In this document: piece after piece, positions 1 through 10,892 of the stretch
Layout of the letters: each line of letters begins with the position of its first letter
Position numbering within the stretch: the stretch's first letter is position 1
Made by a program: the position numbers and the translations under genes
Notes under the pieces: model-generated
What the model was told of the DNA's origin: nothing
Databases searched by the model: none
Seen by the model: only the letters and a program-made list of their open reading frames with translations
Assembly: GCA_011009095.1 (NCBI GenBank)
Contig: VTPC01004299.1
Location: 1 to 64,000 of the forward strand
Direction of reading: 5' to 3'
Origin: Ignelater luminosus
Taxonomy: Eukaryota; Arthropoda; Insecta; Coleoptera; Elateridae
Length of the DNA: 64,000 nucleotides

Positions 1-1
1 T

Positions 2-139
2 GAAAGCCATGATGACAACAATGAGGACCAGGATATCGACATAACCTTTGAGAATGAAGTAGAAGAAAATGAAGAGGATGACGATGATGATGACGACGAC
101 GATGAAGAAAGTCAGATGGATGTTAATGACAGTGACTAG
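2..139 (+). CDS. acidic C-terminal tail of an ORF cut by the left edge
   Basis: Reading from base 2, the frame is open and ends at a TAG at 137-139. It encodes about 45 residues that become almost entirely Asp/Glu (a run of nine Asp, then EESQMDVNDSD). There is no start codon and no domain to identify it. Acidic tails occur on many nuclear proteins and also at the ends of some transposases, so this could be the last exon of a host gene or the end of a mobile-element ORF. Low-complexity acidic sequence can also arise from a trinucleotide repeat (GAT/GAC), which this partly is. Identity unknown. Confidence 0.35.
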   Translation, partial: ESHDDNNEDQDIDITFENEVEENEEDDDDDDDDDEESQMDVNDSD

Positions 140-495
140 ATTTTGACATTTACGAGATGAAAGAGTACTCAGGACATCAAACATTGTAGAGTAATAGTTT
201 AGAGTAATAGTAATAGTTTGTGTGTCAATAATTGTTAATTTTTATATGTCCTTTCATTAATTATATTTCAAAAAAATTTTGTATCATTACTAACTTGATA
301 TTTTTTATGTTCATCAATCCTTAATTAGTTATATTAATAAGTTTTGTTTATCACTAATTGTTATTTTTTTATAAGTTCTTTCATTAAATTCATTTTAATT
401 TTTGAACTTAAGAAGTTTTTGATTTCTTTTCAGTCTAATTATGATCATATTAGATTATTATTTAACAATTATTTGCTATGTAATGTAACAGCTGA
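140..495. repeat. AT-rich spacer with a degenerate ~125 bp direct duplication
   Basis: The stretch beginning near 222 (…AATTGTTAATTTTTATA…CTTTCATTAA…) is echoed near 346 (…AATTGTTATTTTTTTATAA…CTTTCATTAA…), suggesting an old tandem duplication. No coding signal is seen. It separates the acidic tail from the piggyBac remnant. Confidence 0.4.
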
Positions 496-1735
496 AGATT
501 CTGATAATTCCCCGATTGATTCAAATAAAGAGTAACATAGTGACCATCAAACAGATACAGAACAAGCACAAGATAGTGAGGCAGATGAGGATAAAGCAGA
601 CGAAAGCAACAGGCGTCAATATTACTATGGAAAGGATGGCCAATGAAGTGGGGCGAATTTGCACCTTCATGTACTAATTCGAACCAGACAGGAGACTATC
701 ATTCTTTTATTTATTAGATTAACACCCACTAACGCGTGGAACCTTTTGTTCAACAGTATCATTGACATATACCAATATATTCAGAAGATTGCGGCAAGGT
801 ACAAAAATAAAAATAAAGCCCTTCCAACTCCAAAAGGAGAAATGAAAGCGTTTTTCGGCCTCTTGCATTTAGCTGGCAAAGATCATGGAGGGAGGAAAGA
901 ATCTTTTGCAAATTTTGGGGTGGTGATGTTACCGGTTCAGAAATTTTCAGAGCTGCTATGTCGCAAAGAAGATTTCAGTTCCTTTTGAGAGTTATCAGAT
1001 TTGATAATACAAGTACGAGAAAAGACAGGGTACAGATAGTGAAGTGTTTGAGATCTTCAATCAAAATGTTGCTGTTAGTCTACAAATGTGCAATTACTTG
1101 TTGGGTTCAAGAAGAAACATTACTATAGATCGCTGGTTCACTAGTTACACTTTTGGTTGAAAAACTTCTGAAGGATCATAGGAACAATTAAATCAAACAA
1201 GCGGCAGTTACCACCAATACTGACCCAAATAAAATACTGACCAGTTCATTCTTCAGTGTTTGGCTTTGGAAAAAACATGACTGTGGTATCAATACGTTCT
1301 CGAGAAATCCAAAAACGTTTTGTTTGTCTCCTCGCTATATTGATCGTGACGATAAAATAGACAATTCTACTAGTGACATACAAAAACCACAGATGATAAC
1401 ATTCTACAACTTTACAAAAAGTGGAGCTGATGTAGTCCACAGACTGAAATAGCTAGAAATACAAAACGCTGGTCGTTAGTGATTTTTTATGGTATTGCAG
1501 ATATTGCCGCCATTAACGACTTTGTGATTCACGAGCACAATAATCCTACTAGCATATGCAGCAACAGTAGAAGATTGTTTATAAAAAACTTGGAGTTAGA
1601 GCTAGTAAATGACAATATTGCAAAAATGCAACAATGCAAGACTTGCCAAGAAGCGTTCGACACATACTCAGGGTGTAACATAAGTTTTGATACCCAAATC
1701 TTCACAACAGAAAATTATTTATTATTTAAGAATTA
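496..1735 (+). pseudogene. piggyBac transposase pseudogene 1
   Basis: A cut-and-paste transposase remnant (DDE_Tnp_1_7 family) in several frames. From 496 an acidic N-terminal region (SDNSPIDSNKE, then DSEADEDKADE) leads into YYYGKDG. A frame change near 650 is followed by RTRQETIILL and the N-terminal core (TPKGEMKAFFGLLHLAGKD, 659-988). The stretch that should carry the first catalytic Asp is deleted or scrambled around 1030-1110. The second Asp motif is readable (NITIDRWFTSY, about 1117-1150), then GTIKSNKRQLPP, FGFGKNMTVVS and the third Asp block FYNFTKSGADVV (1400-1437). The last ORF (1479-1736) has the C-terminal signature RWSLVIFYGIADIAAIND. The Cys-rich zinc end is missing. Stops and frameshifts make it dead. 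Its signatures are close to those of canonical piggyBac and differ from the other two copies here. Confidence 0.85.
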
Positions 1736-1754
1736 AAAAAAAAATATGATTCAA

Positions 1755-2594
1755 AGTAGGCATCGTTGTAATCTACCATGAGATGCCACTTCGTGGATAA
1801 AAGATCAATGCCTCAGGCATAGCATGTCAAGGATTTAGAGGCAAAATACAATCTGAGGTACTCTCGGGCCTGCTCAACATTGGCAAAGTGTACACTAGCT
1901 AGAGACGAAAGCAGATGGGGCACAGTCAGGACTGTACTGTGGGTAAATGAGACGTTCCCAGTTAGTCAATTTCTTGTAGAGTAGCATTTCGAAACATGCC
2001 GCCTAGCATTATTTTGCTGAAAGACCACCACATGGCGGAAATGATCAGATAGGTCAAAGGGGAGGAGGCAAAATTTTTGCTGGATCATTCTACCGCGCCA
2101 CCACCAAACGCACAGAAGAACCTTGTTAGCACGCCAGTCGGGTTTTGACATCTGCCTGGCTGGCTCTAAGCCACTATTTCTTGTTGATAAGATTCTTAGA
2201 CAGAATCTACTTCTCATCATAAATGCAGTTGTGCCGCCATCAGACTATCATTCTTGTTTCTTTGGGCGGCGTACCTTCTTTCCGTATTTGTGCAGAATTC
2301 TGGCGATTTGCGTATGTGAACAGAGGAAGTCAGCAGCTAACATGCGGGTGCTCAGGGTGTCGGTTCGGCTTCGACGAAAACGAGTACTGCTTGCTCATCG
2401 ATAACTGGCGGCCTTCTTGACTTCGCTTTGTCTTTGAGCGTTTGCTGCTCCTGCCTGAGATTGCTGAACCATCGCTTCACGGTCACATGAGAGACAACCC
2501 CTGGGCCCTTTGCATGAGTAATATTGTGGCATGCTTGTGCCGGTGTGTGGCCGAAGATGATTAGAATACGGATCTCGTCTTTGGAAACGTTCAT
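1755..2594 (-). pseudogene. mariner-family transposase pseudogene 1
   Basis: Starting at the ATG at 2594 and reading leftwards, residues 1-80 form the mariner HTH region (TPAQACHNITHAKGPGVVSH, VKRWFSNLRQ). After a frame change comes RMLAADFLCSHTQIARIL (about 2275-2335), then KVLLCVWWWRGRMIQQKF (about 2070-2125). Next is FQQNNARRH, the equivalent of the HDNARPH second catalytic motif with Asp changed to Asn. The first catalytic block reads ILSTRNSG instead of TGDE. The C-terminal region (LYFASKSLTCYA then GIDLLSTKW) reaches about 1755, next to the end of piggyBac 1. Multiple frameshifts and two lost Asp residues make it inactive. I could not define terminal inverted repeats. Confidence 0.8.
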
Positions 2595-2599
2595 TCTTA

Positions 2600-4600
2600 C
2601 ATTAAAACGAAATCAGAACTGATGAAATATTCATGAGTGGTGTATCAAATGAAAAAGCATTGAATGTTCTATCACATGATAAAAGAATTGGGTCAAAATG
2701 TTACTTAGTTTTCGAGATATGAATTTTTGAAGAATAGAGAAGGAAAACTAGATACTTTTGCAAATGTTGATTATGTATGAATCACATTATAGCGTGCAGT
2801 ATCGAATGCAGCTAAATTGTTTGTTCCAATTTAATTTGTTTTTTGTAGTTTAAACCTTTTTCTTTTAAACTCTGTTCTTGAAATTCGTTTGTTCTTTGTT
2901 TTGTATTATTTGTGTTCTAATTAAAAAAATGTCAGAAAATACAAATTTATTGTTACAAATCATTTTTGACACAACCACTGAGTGAAACTTTTTTTTAAAA
3001 CATATACAATGATCATAAGAGCATGCAGAAAACAACTCAAAACAAAAATTTTCAAAAACTTAAGCCAGAATCAAAATACAGATATATAAACTTCGAGCAC
3101 GATAAACCTAACCCCTGCATTCGTGTGACTTTATTTCGTCCGTGCATTGCAAGGTTAAGATAGCCACGAAAAAATTTTTCGCAGGCACGCAAAGCTGCTT
3201 TTAATATTTGCTTATTTCCAAGGCGCAAACTTTTCCAACATCCCGCGTATTTCCATAACTGTACAGTCTTGACATTATTGTTTTAAATTTTTTAGTTTTA
3301 TAAAATTGTAAAAGCTAAAACAAAAGATTAGAGAAGTGAAAAATCTTTCCTTTTCACACTTTAATTTGTATATTTTCCTCAAGTACGCAAACAGTAATCG
3401 CACGAGCATTTTGTTCGAAAATTCCTCGTTTTTTTTTCCTAACCTAATATAACTTCGATAACGACATAAACGCGAGAAAAAGAGCAAAACCTATATTCTC
3501 CTTATCACCTGGCAAAATGAGTCCCATTAAATGTAAAACACGTCATACATTTAAAATCTAATGCGTTCGTGACCTGTTTGAAGATAATTTTGGATTACCT
3601 CTTAATAACCCCAGTTATATTTAAATGCGTATGCATGTATTGAGCCAAATTTAACAAGCAATCTAAATCATTTTGGAAATTCTCCTAATAACCCAACGCT
3701 ATGGAACAGATTAGAGATTTTGGCTCCCTAAAATAGTCTTCGGGGAACTGTTAAATATTACAAATACAAATTAGGCATTTTACGCTAACATGGTGTAGTA
3801 CTTACGTTCAATTTGGGAGTTGATATTAGAATTTATGGAAGAAAGAGTTCGGTGTGTTTTAGTCGATTGCCTTAGATTTAGAATAAACTCACCTGCAACA
3901 AAAGAAAAATATATTAGTGTGCGTGTTTCATCAAATCGGAGATCAACTGTTACTTGGTTTGCGTTTAGGAATTTCGACAAAATCAAGAATATTTATTTGA
4001 AAGGGGAGAAGACTTGTTGAATTGCATAATACATAATATTAGATATCATCATTATCCTTGAATATATGGAAAATTTATTTTGCTTACATGCAAATTAAAT
4101 TAATGCACTTATCAGCTTGACATACTATTGAGCACAACACGTTAGTTGTAATCTTAATCTTTTATTTTATACTTCTAAAGATTATGTTTATCGCGTTAAT
4201 TCTAAAATTTATTATGGATTGCACGTACAAGCACATAAATACAGTCTTTAAAGTTATATAAAATTTTATAAAATTTAATAAATCAGATAAGTATGCATTG
4301 CAGTAACCAACATACAGCATTCTCGGAAATATTTGTGCAAACACAATAAAAATGTGATGCATGTTGGATATAACCAGAAAATAAAAATCTCATACTTACT
4401 AAAACGGTGTAATCATTTCTTTTTGCATAAAAAGCATAAACAATGAATTTCCTTAACCTTTTTAATAATAATCAATTGTGTGGAAACTATAACAAGTTGT
4501 AAAATTGCTAATGGGACTTTTAAAACTCTTAGCGTCATGAACAAAGAAAATTTCTCACCGTGGGACTGGACATGAACACTTAATGTTAACGAACTTCTGC
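2600..4600. other. AT-rich stretch with no gene recognised
   Basis: Short open frames (for example 3275-3487 and 3820-4020) have no family signature and look like chance frames in AT-rich DNA. The piece around 3090-3270 is somewhat less AT-rich, but I see no structure in it. Confidence 0.6.
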
Positions 4601-4619
4601 AAGCTGTGAAATATATCCT

Positions 4620-6015
4620 AGAGGAATTACTAATGTTGAAAGTGATGCAGAAGATACAACTCCTGCAAGTTGTTCTGTACAGTTTGATAATTATTTGAGT
4701 GTGATACCATCACTGCAGCAGATATAAGCAATGCTGAAGTGTTACTCCAAGAAAATGTTCTTAGAGACAGTACTACAGTAAATTCCACAGAAGGTGGGTG
4801 ACAGCTAAAAATGGTCAGACAACCTTCCAAATGAAAATGCTGCTGAGAATGAAACTACAACTGCCAATAATGCTGAAAAAGCAACAAGAAAATTAAAAAG
4901 CAGAAGAACCAATTAGAAAATGAAAACGTAAGTCTCTAGAAATGGTGGACCCTCCACACACCTTTAACATTATCCAACTCGTATGCTACACAAAGAAATA
5001 CGGCATTGAATCTAAAGGAAAAGAAACTTTTATCCTTTATAGGTATCAATTTTTCATGGAGTACCATTCAGCATCAGCAATTGATTTAGCTGTAATACCA
5101 AGCAATTCTTGGAAATCTTCATGTTAATAATAACACAAGAATTGCAAAAGACTGAAAGAATCTATAAAATTGAACGATTATTGAACAGTTTGCAAAATTC
5201 AATTTTGGTACAATCAGTTGACGAAACAGTCATTTTATTCAAAGGCCGATCTAGTTTAAAACAGTACAATCCGATGAAGCCCATCAAACGTAGGTATAAG
5301 TTATGGTGCATAGTTGATCAGTATGAATATAAAATTTCATATACATCAAGAAAAAAACGAAAATATTAAAACCTGCTTGAAAGGAGTGTTAGTATTTGGG
5401 GACAGAATCGTAAGTTGTATTTTGATAATTATTTCTGTACATTAACTTTGCTAGAAAAATTAGAAATTGAGAATAATACATTAGCTTGTGGCACCGTGCG
5501 AAGCAACAAGCGTGGTTTACCACCGGATATCCAAAGCGATAAGTAGTTACCTGCTAATAGCGGCAACTTCGATCACAGGATTAGTGATAAGGGCATTGCA
5601 GTCTATAAGTAGTACGATAATAAAATTGTATATCTCGCATCAAATTTTCATGGAACGCAGACAGCTAGAGGAAGAAAAGGAAAAGATGGAACCAAACTAG
5701 AAATTACTTGTCATATAGTAGATGTGTGGTCCAAGAATTGTCGGCCAAATGGTCACAGAAGAAAACTGCGACTAGACGCTCCACCAATAATGAAATGGAC
5801 AACAGTAGAAACAAGCAAAGAAAGTATAACTATGGCCTTTCAAATAACAAGAGATTGGGTAATCAAGGTAACCACTGGGCAGTGTTTGTGAGGGAAACGA
5901 GACGATGGGAGTTTTGCTCGGCACAAAGAATACAATCAAGTGTTCATCCTGTGAACTTTTTCTGCGTATCAATGAGAAAAAGAACTGTTGTGCAAATTAC
6001 CATCTTAAAAAATAT
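4620..6015 (+). pseudogene. piggyBac-like transposase pseudogene 2 (PGBD type)
   Basis: A second, different piggyBac lineage. An acidic/Ser-Thr N-terminal scrap (ESDAEDTTPASCSVQFDNY, about 4637-4695) is followed by a degenerate region. From 5109 come YKIERLLNSL and SVDETVILFKGRSSLKQY, the first catalytic block with Asp intact, then MKPIKRRYKLWCIVDQYEYK. After a stop at 5367: KLYFDNYFCTLTLLEKL (second Asp intact), ACGTVRSNKRGLP, LASNFHGT. The third Asp block, normally near YN..MGGVD, reads VDVWSKNCRPNG and is lost. The C-terminal Cys-rich domain survives in shifted frames: HWAVFVRETRRWEFC, then KCSSCELFLRINEKKNCC and YHL (about 5875-6003). Several stops and at least three frame changes make it inactive. 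Confidence 0.88.
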
Positions 6016-6124
6016 TGGAAAAGCAGATAAAATTCCACAATACTTCATTTTTATAGTATTGAAGCCAAAAAATTCAAATTTTCCATTTTCTTCCAATTTT
6101 CTTCCCTTCTTGGAACACAAGGGG

Positions 6125-6345
6125 TCAAAGACTTAGAGATATGGGTTTTCATAATCTTATTAAATGTTTAGAAAGTTTGGGGAAAACGCTGGAGATTCAG
6201 GTAAAAACTCTTAAAATCCACTCTCAACATTCATAGGCAGTAAATAACCAACAGGTTATTACTTTGGAATTATTATGCCATTTAAAACGTACAAGAGCCT
6301 TTATTACACGGTACTACGTTAAGTGTACAAAAAGGACGTCTAGAA
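6125..6345 (+). repeat. degenerate AT-rich repeat array, left part
   Basis: Shares phrases with 7440-8215 and 8500-8712: GGTTTTCATAAT..TATTAAAT, GAAAACGCTGGAGATTCA, a ..CACTAAATAACCAACAG.TTATTA core, CATT.AAAACGTA and GTACAAAAAGGACGTCTAGA. Spacing between shared phrases is irregular (about 200-450 bp). The array is cut at its GTCTAGAAT word by the GC-rich tract that follows. Confidence 0.6.
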
Positions 6346-6347
6346 TA

Positions 6348-7448
6348 GAAGCCTGCACGAGTCTGATATTGTGGTCAGGCCTTTACTCGACCCGGAACGT
6401 GCCTCAGTTTAAAGATTTATCCGACTTTTCTGGTCTACGTCCGTTCAATTTGGCCATTCGTTCTTGTCGAGCCTGTCGAGCTGTTGGAGTTCCTCGGACC
6501 CCTATCAAGTCATACGGATCTGTCAAACCTTTTGGACTTTTCGGCCCTTCGGGATTCTCGGGTCTGTTAGCCCATTCTCGGCCTGCACGATCCAGGCTTT
6601 CTAGTAGGGCCTTTAGGCGACCCGGGTCAGGTTTTAGTTTATTATCGAGCTTCTCGGGTCTAAGTCCGTACAATCTGGTCGTTCGGGCCTTTCAAGCCAT
6701 TGGATCTTGTCGGACCTGTCGAGCTGTTAAAGCTTCTCGAACCTCTCGGCCCTGTTGAGCCATGTGGGTCTGTTGAGCCTTTTTAGACTTCTCGGCCGTT
6801 CGGGATTCTTAGGTCTGTCGGCACGTTTGGATCTTTCGGGTCGAGCCTTTTAGACTTCTTGGCCCTTCGGGTCTATTGCGCGGTTTGGATTTCTCGATTC
6901 TTCGGTCTTCTCGGGTCTGTCGGGCCATGCGCGTCTGTCGAGCCTTTTGAACTTCTCGGCTCTTCGGGATTGTAGGGTTTATCGGCCCATTTGGATCTCT
7001 CGGGCTAGCGGGCCTATTAAGCCTTTTACTTTTCGGCCCTTCGGGTCTCACGAGCCTATCACAGCATTTGGATCTGTCGGGCCTGTCGAGCTGTTGAAAC
7101 TTCTCGGTCTTGTCAGGCCATACGGGTTTGTAGGGCCTTTTGGACTTCTCGGTCCTTCGATCTTAAATCCGCAGAGTTTTGTAAATTATTTTTACTGTAA
7201 ATTAATTTTACTGTAATCACTTAAAAACTTGAGTCTGAGGCTTCCGGCCTTTTGGAATTCTCGCCCCTTCCGGTCTCTCGGGTCTGTCGGACCATATGGG
7301 TTTTTTGGACTTCTCGGCACTTCAAGCTGCTTGTCGGGGTCGTTCGGACCTCTCAAGCTGTTCAGGCCTCTCGAGCCTGTAAGGCCTATCAAGAGGTTAC
7401 TGAGTTCTTTTCAAGCTACCTCAAGTTTGTCCCCAGTGCAGTCTAGAA
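6348..7448 (+). repeat. GC-rich CGGGCC/TTCGGG tract 1 (longest copy)
   Basis: About 1.1 kb of GC-rich sequence made of variants of CTTCTCGGCCCTTCGGG and TCTCGGGTCTGTCGGGCC, in higher-order blocks about 70-95 bp apart, broken by a short AT-rich insert at 7170-7225. Left head: GCCTGCACG, then CAGGCCTTTACTCGACCCGG and CTCAGTTTAAAGATTTATC. Right tail: TCAAGTTTGTCCCCAG at 7421-7436, found again at tracts 7 and 9 and, degraded, at tract 5. GTCTAGAAT occurs at both edges (about 6339 and 7440) and may be a target duplication, although it is also part of the host repeat array. GCCC-TTC-GGGC words can fold into small hairpins, which is why both strands give long frames rich in Gly, Arg, Phe, Ser and Pro. 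These are not genes. Confidence 0.85.
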
Positions 7449-8215
7449 TTCATAAAACTGTATAGTTGCAAATCGAATTTAGGGATTTAGCAGATATATA
7501 TTTGCAAAAACCGCTGAGAATAGACTCTAAACTCTCGTAGACACTAAATTAGTATGAAATTATAGATTATGTCATGCCATTCAAAACGTAGAAAAGTTTT
7601 TAGGCAATTCACCAAAAGTACGTCTAAAATGGAGATAATTGTGAATTTCCAATGCGACTCTAGGATTACTACGCCATTAAATATCTGGGAATTGTAAAAA
7701 GGACACTGGAAATCTAATTTCAACACTCGAAGTTACTAAATAACGAACAAGTTACTAGTTCTAAAGTACGAATTACAGTGAAACCCGCCTCAGTTTGAAC
7801 ACCCGCGATTCCAGTTGTATTTAACAGGTCTAAAAGAATCTTTAGGTAGCTCGTGGTACTAAATGTGTCTGGAATTCACAAAATTGTAAAGTTGCTCATT
7901 GAACTTGCAAACTTGACTGAGAATAACGCTAAGAATTTGAAGAAAACCGCAGGAAATCTACAGATTATTAGTTAAAAATTGCGAATCACGTGCAGAAGAA
8001 TCTTTAGAGAGCCTGTGGCGCTATGCTGATTGTACAAAAAGTACGTCTAGAATGTAGCAACTTGCTAACTTCAAAAAGGATTTAGATTTTTCATAATTTT
8101 ATTAAATGTCTACAAATTCCGGAAAAAACCGCTGGGGATTCAAAGAAAAACGCTGGAAATTCAGTCTAAACACTCGAAGACACTAAACAACCAACAGATT
8201 ATTGAGTCTAAATTA
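7440..8215 (+). repeat. degenerate AT-rich repeat array, middle part
   Basis: Continuation of the array seen at 6125-6345. GACACTAAAT-like cores lie near 7537, 7735 and 8190, with GTCTAGAATT-like joints near 7440, 7621, 7868 and 8045. Copies differ by many substitutions and indels, so it is old. Confidence 0.6.
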
Positions 8216-8499
8216 CGAAACTCAAATTTTAGGCACCGGAGATGGCTTGTTGAATGGCACAGCTCCACGCTCTTTCAAGAAGAATAATGTAGAACCAAGT
8301 CTGATCTTATGCCACCGCAGGTGGCCTTTTCTCTTGGGCAATCTGATCCGTGTTCGTATCTTTTCAAGAAGATTAATGGAGAGCAAGACCTGCAGGTGAT
8401 TAATTACTATATCTCTCTTTATCGATTTCCATCTGCTTATAATCGGTGCATCCTGAGGCAGTCATATCCTTGGCTTAATGTCCGAGGTCGGCTTTGGGC
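8216..8499. other. non-repeat insert inside the AT-rich array, unrecognised
   Basis: A less AT-rich ~285 bp piece (starting near GGCACCGGAGATGGC) lies between repeat units. Two overlapping short frames cross it (8202-8399, 8309-8521) but neither has a motif I recognise. Confidence 0.4.
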
Positions 8500-8712
8500 C
8501 ATTCGAAATGTAAAATTGTAAACCTGAAGCTCGAATTTAGAGACTTACAGGTATAGGTTTTCATAATGTCATTAAATATCGGAACATTGAGAGTTTTGGA
8601 GAAAACACTGGGAATTCACTGTAAAACTTCCTAGACACTAAATAGCTAACAAATTATTAGTTAAAAATTACTAATTACATCGTGGCATTCGAGACGTAAA
8701 AGACTCTAGATC
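8500..8712 (+). repeat. degenerate AT-rich repeat array, right part
   Basis: Last recognisable unit: TAAAATTGTAAACCTGAAGCT, GGTTTTCATAATGTCATTAAA, GAGAAAACACTGGGAATTCA and a CCTAGACACTAAATAGC core near 8637. The array ends at about 8712. Confidence 0.6.
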
Positions 8713-9495
8713 ACGACCGATATTTGGTGCCCGTGCCTTCGTGATGGTGCACGACGCGTTTAATTTCAGTTTCAGTTTATTTTATACTATGCAGCGCCTA
8801 TGGCAAGTTACTTCGTTTACACATCCTTATGCCGACCCTGAAAAAAATGGGAGGAAACTGTCACCCGTAGGAAAACGGGAGAAACAACAAGATCAACACG
8901 ACCGTAACTTGTCCCAACGTTCGATAAGAAGAAGAACATGTTTTTGTAAACATCAACTTGAGAATTTATTCAGCAAATAAAATCGTGTGAAACAAATTTC
9001 TCTAGTTTACAATATTTCAGATTCCAGTAATTGCTACAATGATTTACTTCAAAATGTTAGTAAAATTTTATATAGTTTCTAGAATCCTATAAACAGATGC
9101 CTACATCTATTCAAATGCTTCGTCAACGCTGTGACATAAGATTGAACTTTACTTCTATATCAGTGTATTGCTTTGATTGCCACCGTAAAACTTAATATTT
9201 GTGAGCGGCTTTATACATTTATGCTCTCTTTATGGAGCTTTTACATAAGTTAGAGCAGTGATACTTAAATTGGTTTTTGTTTTTATGTTCTAGTTGCATA
9301 TTTTCAGATAATCTTAGTCTGTAATGTATACGCGTTCTCATATACGTACCGGAAGGTGTTGTTGCGTGATATGATTTTAATTACTTTGTCAAGATCGGAA
9401 AGAGAAACGCCTCAGTCAGTAGATTATCCAATAACGTCAATTCTGTAAAATGCGAATTTAATGACTAATAACGGACAAAGTTTGTACCATAAAAT
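8713..9495. other. no gene recognised
   Basis: AT-rich DNA with a short open frame at 8741-8980 (79 codons, basic C-terminal half) that has no family motif and no supporting context. Confidence 0.6.
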
Positions 9496-9499
9496 AAAA

Positions 9500-9925
9500 T
9501 AAAAAAGTGAAAAATGTCAAATATCATTTTAAGTACGTTTTTGGTTTTTATAATCTTGCTTTCTTTAACGGTAATGTAACGTTACTATTTCAGTTAGTTT
9601 TATTCTTGGTTTTTAATTATTACATTTACAAAATCACATTATATTATAATAACTAAGTTACTTGCAACACGTTGCTGTTAACTCAGCAGCAGACTGCGGG
9701 ATCGGGAGGCCAATTTATGGCGACCCCGCTAAGTGTGCAATATCATTGCGGGTACAACCGACCACATTATTCATCTGTACCACTAACTGACTCGTTTATG
9801 CTACTATCAGCATGTGTTACTTTGCTCTGATTTTATTCAGATAAGTAAGACGACATTCATTGATGCGTACTGAAGACTTTCGGTTGAAGTATGAAGATAC
9901 ACTTGAAAATATCATTATGATCAAG
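9500..9925 (+). mobile_element. hAT-like 690-bp family, copy A (3' truncated)
   Basis: Starts with GTGAAAAATGTCAAATATC, matching the inside of the terminal repeat in the complete copy at 45129, then TTTGGTTTTTATAATCTTGC, AACGGTAATGTAACGTTACT and the diagnostic middle CAGCAGACTGCGGGATCGGG, CCAATTTATGGCGA, GCTACTATCAGCATGTGTTA. Similarity fades near 9925. No coding capacity. Confidence 0.75.
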
Positions 9926-10892
9926 TTTACGTTTTATTCTAACACTATTTCTTATTACGTTACAGAATCCTGATTTAAATTAATAAGAATATTTTAAAAT
10001 GGGCATGATTGTTTTCTTTATTATTAATGGTTAGATGAACAAGAAAGAAATTTCTTTAATAAAGTGCTCTGGTTAGCAACTTTTCCATAGCGAAAACGCT
10101 GCGAAGCAACAAACAAACAAAAAGTGACTTTAAAATACGAGTATTACGTGTGATCCTGTTTCAAGTCCTGCTATTTGTCGCATTAGTTTGATTTTTTTAG
10201 AAACATCATAGATTTCACCTTGGAAAGTCGAAGTAATTTCTAGACAAAACAAGGAGATGAAACATTATAAAGACTTTTCTTGCTGAATCTTTTCGTTTGT
10301 TTTTCAGGAAAACGCAAACCTATTAATTTAAATTAAAAAATTAAAATTTTTCCAGAGTCAGCACAACTACTTTTAGGTATCTTACATAGATCTGATTACT
10401 GGCAAACTGATTTAACTCGAATCCAGTCGAGTCCAGTCAAGACTATTGGAGATCATAATTTGTGACTTTTACTGCTCTGAATAGTTAGGTAATAATCATA
10501 TAGAAGAAAAACGGTCATTAGACCTGAAACCATAATCTAACAATAGATGAATCGCGTAACCAGAGCCCGAGCATTTATCTTAGTTGGACTTAGCTTATGG
10601 AAAATTAGATTGGTTATTAATCAGTTATCAAAAGCACAATGTTGTTTGACGAGACGGGAGTCAAACAGTAGTACTTTTCATAATATATTCTGTACAAAAT
10701 TTTATCTCATTTTGTTGTATTGTTATTGTCTTTCAAGAATTCTTGACATCATATTAGCAATATTTTATTTTCATTGCATAGTTTAGTTATGTAATAAAAT
10801 CTTTAGAAAAGGCCTCAAAGATTATGAAAGAATTAACAATTCTTAATAACAAAAAGTTATTAGAAAGTTGACTTTTCATAATGAAATTAGAT
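9926..10892. other. no gene recognised
   Basis: AT-rich DNA. The frame at 10547-10786 (79 codons) has no recognisable domain. A small cluster of GTCGAGTCCAGTC-like words lies near 10415-10440. Confidence 0.6.

Noticed and set aside
2-139. Acidic tail as proof of a host gene at the left edge
   Set aside because: Low-complexity Asp/Glu sequence cannot identify a gene and the rest lies outside the window. Reported only as an open frame.
6264-6758. Long frames rich in Gly, Ser, Arg, Phe and Pro in the GC-rich tracts (also 6404-6673 minus, 11378-11767 minus, 12126-12386, 41480-41734, 55268-55558 and others)
   Set aside because: They occur on both strands and in several frames of the same repeat, whose word CCCTTCGGG is close to self-complementary and rarely yields stops. 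No codon-level signal of a protein.
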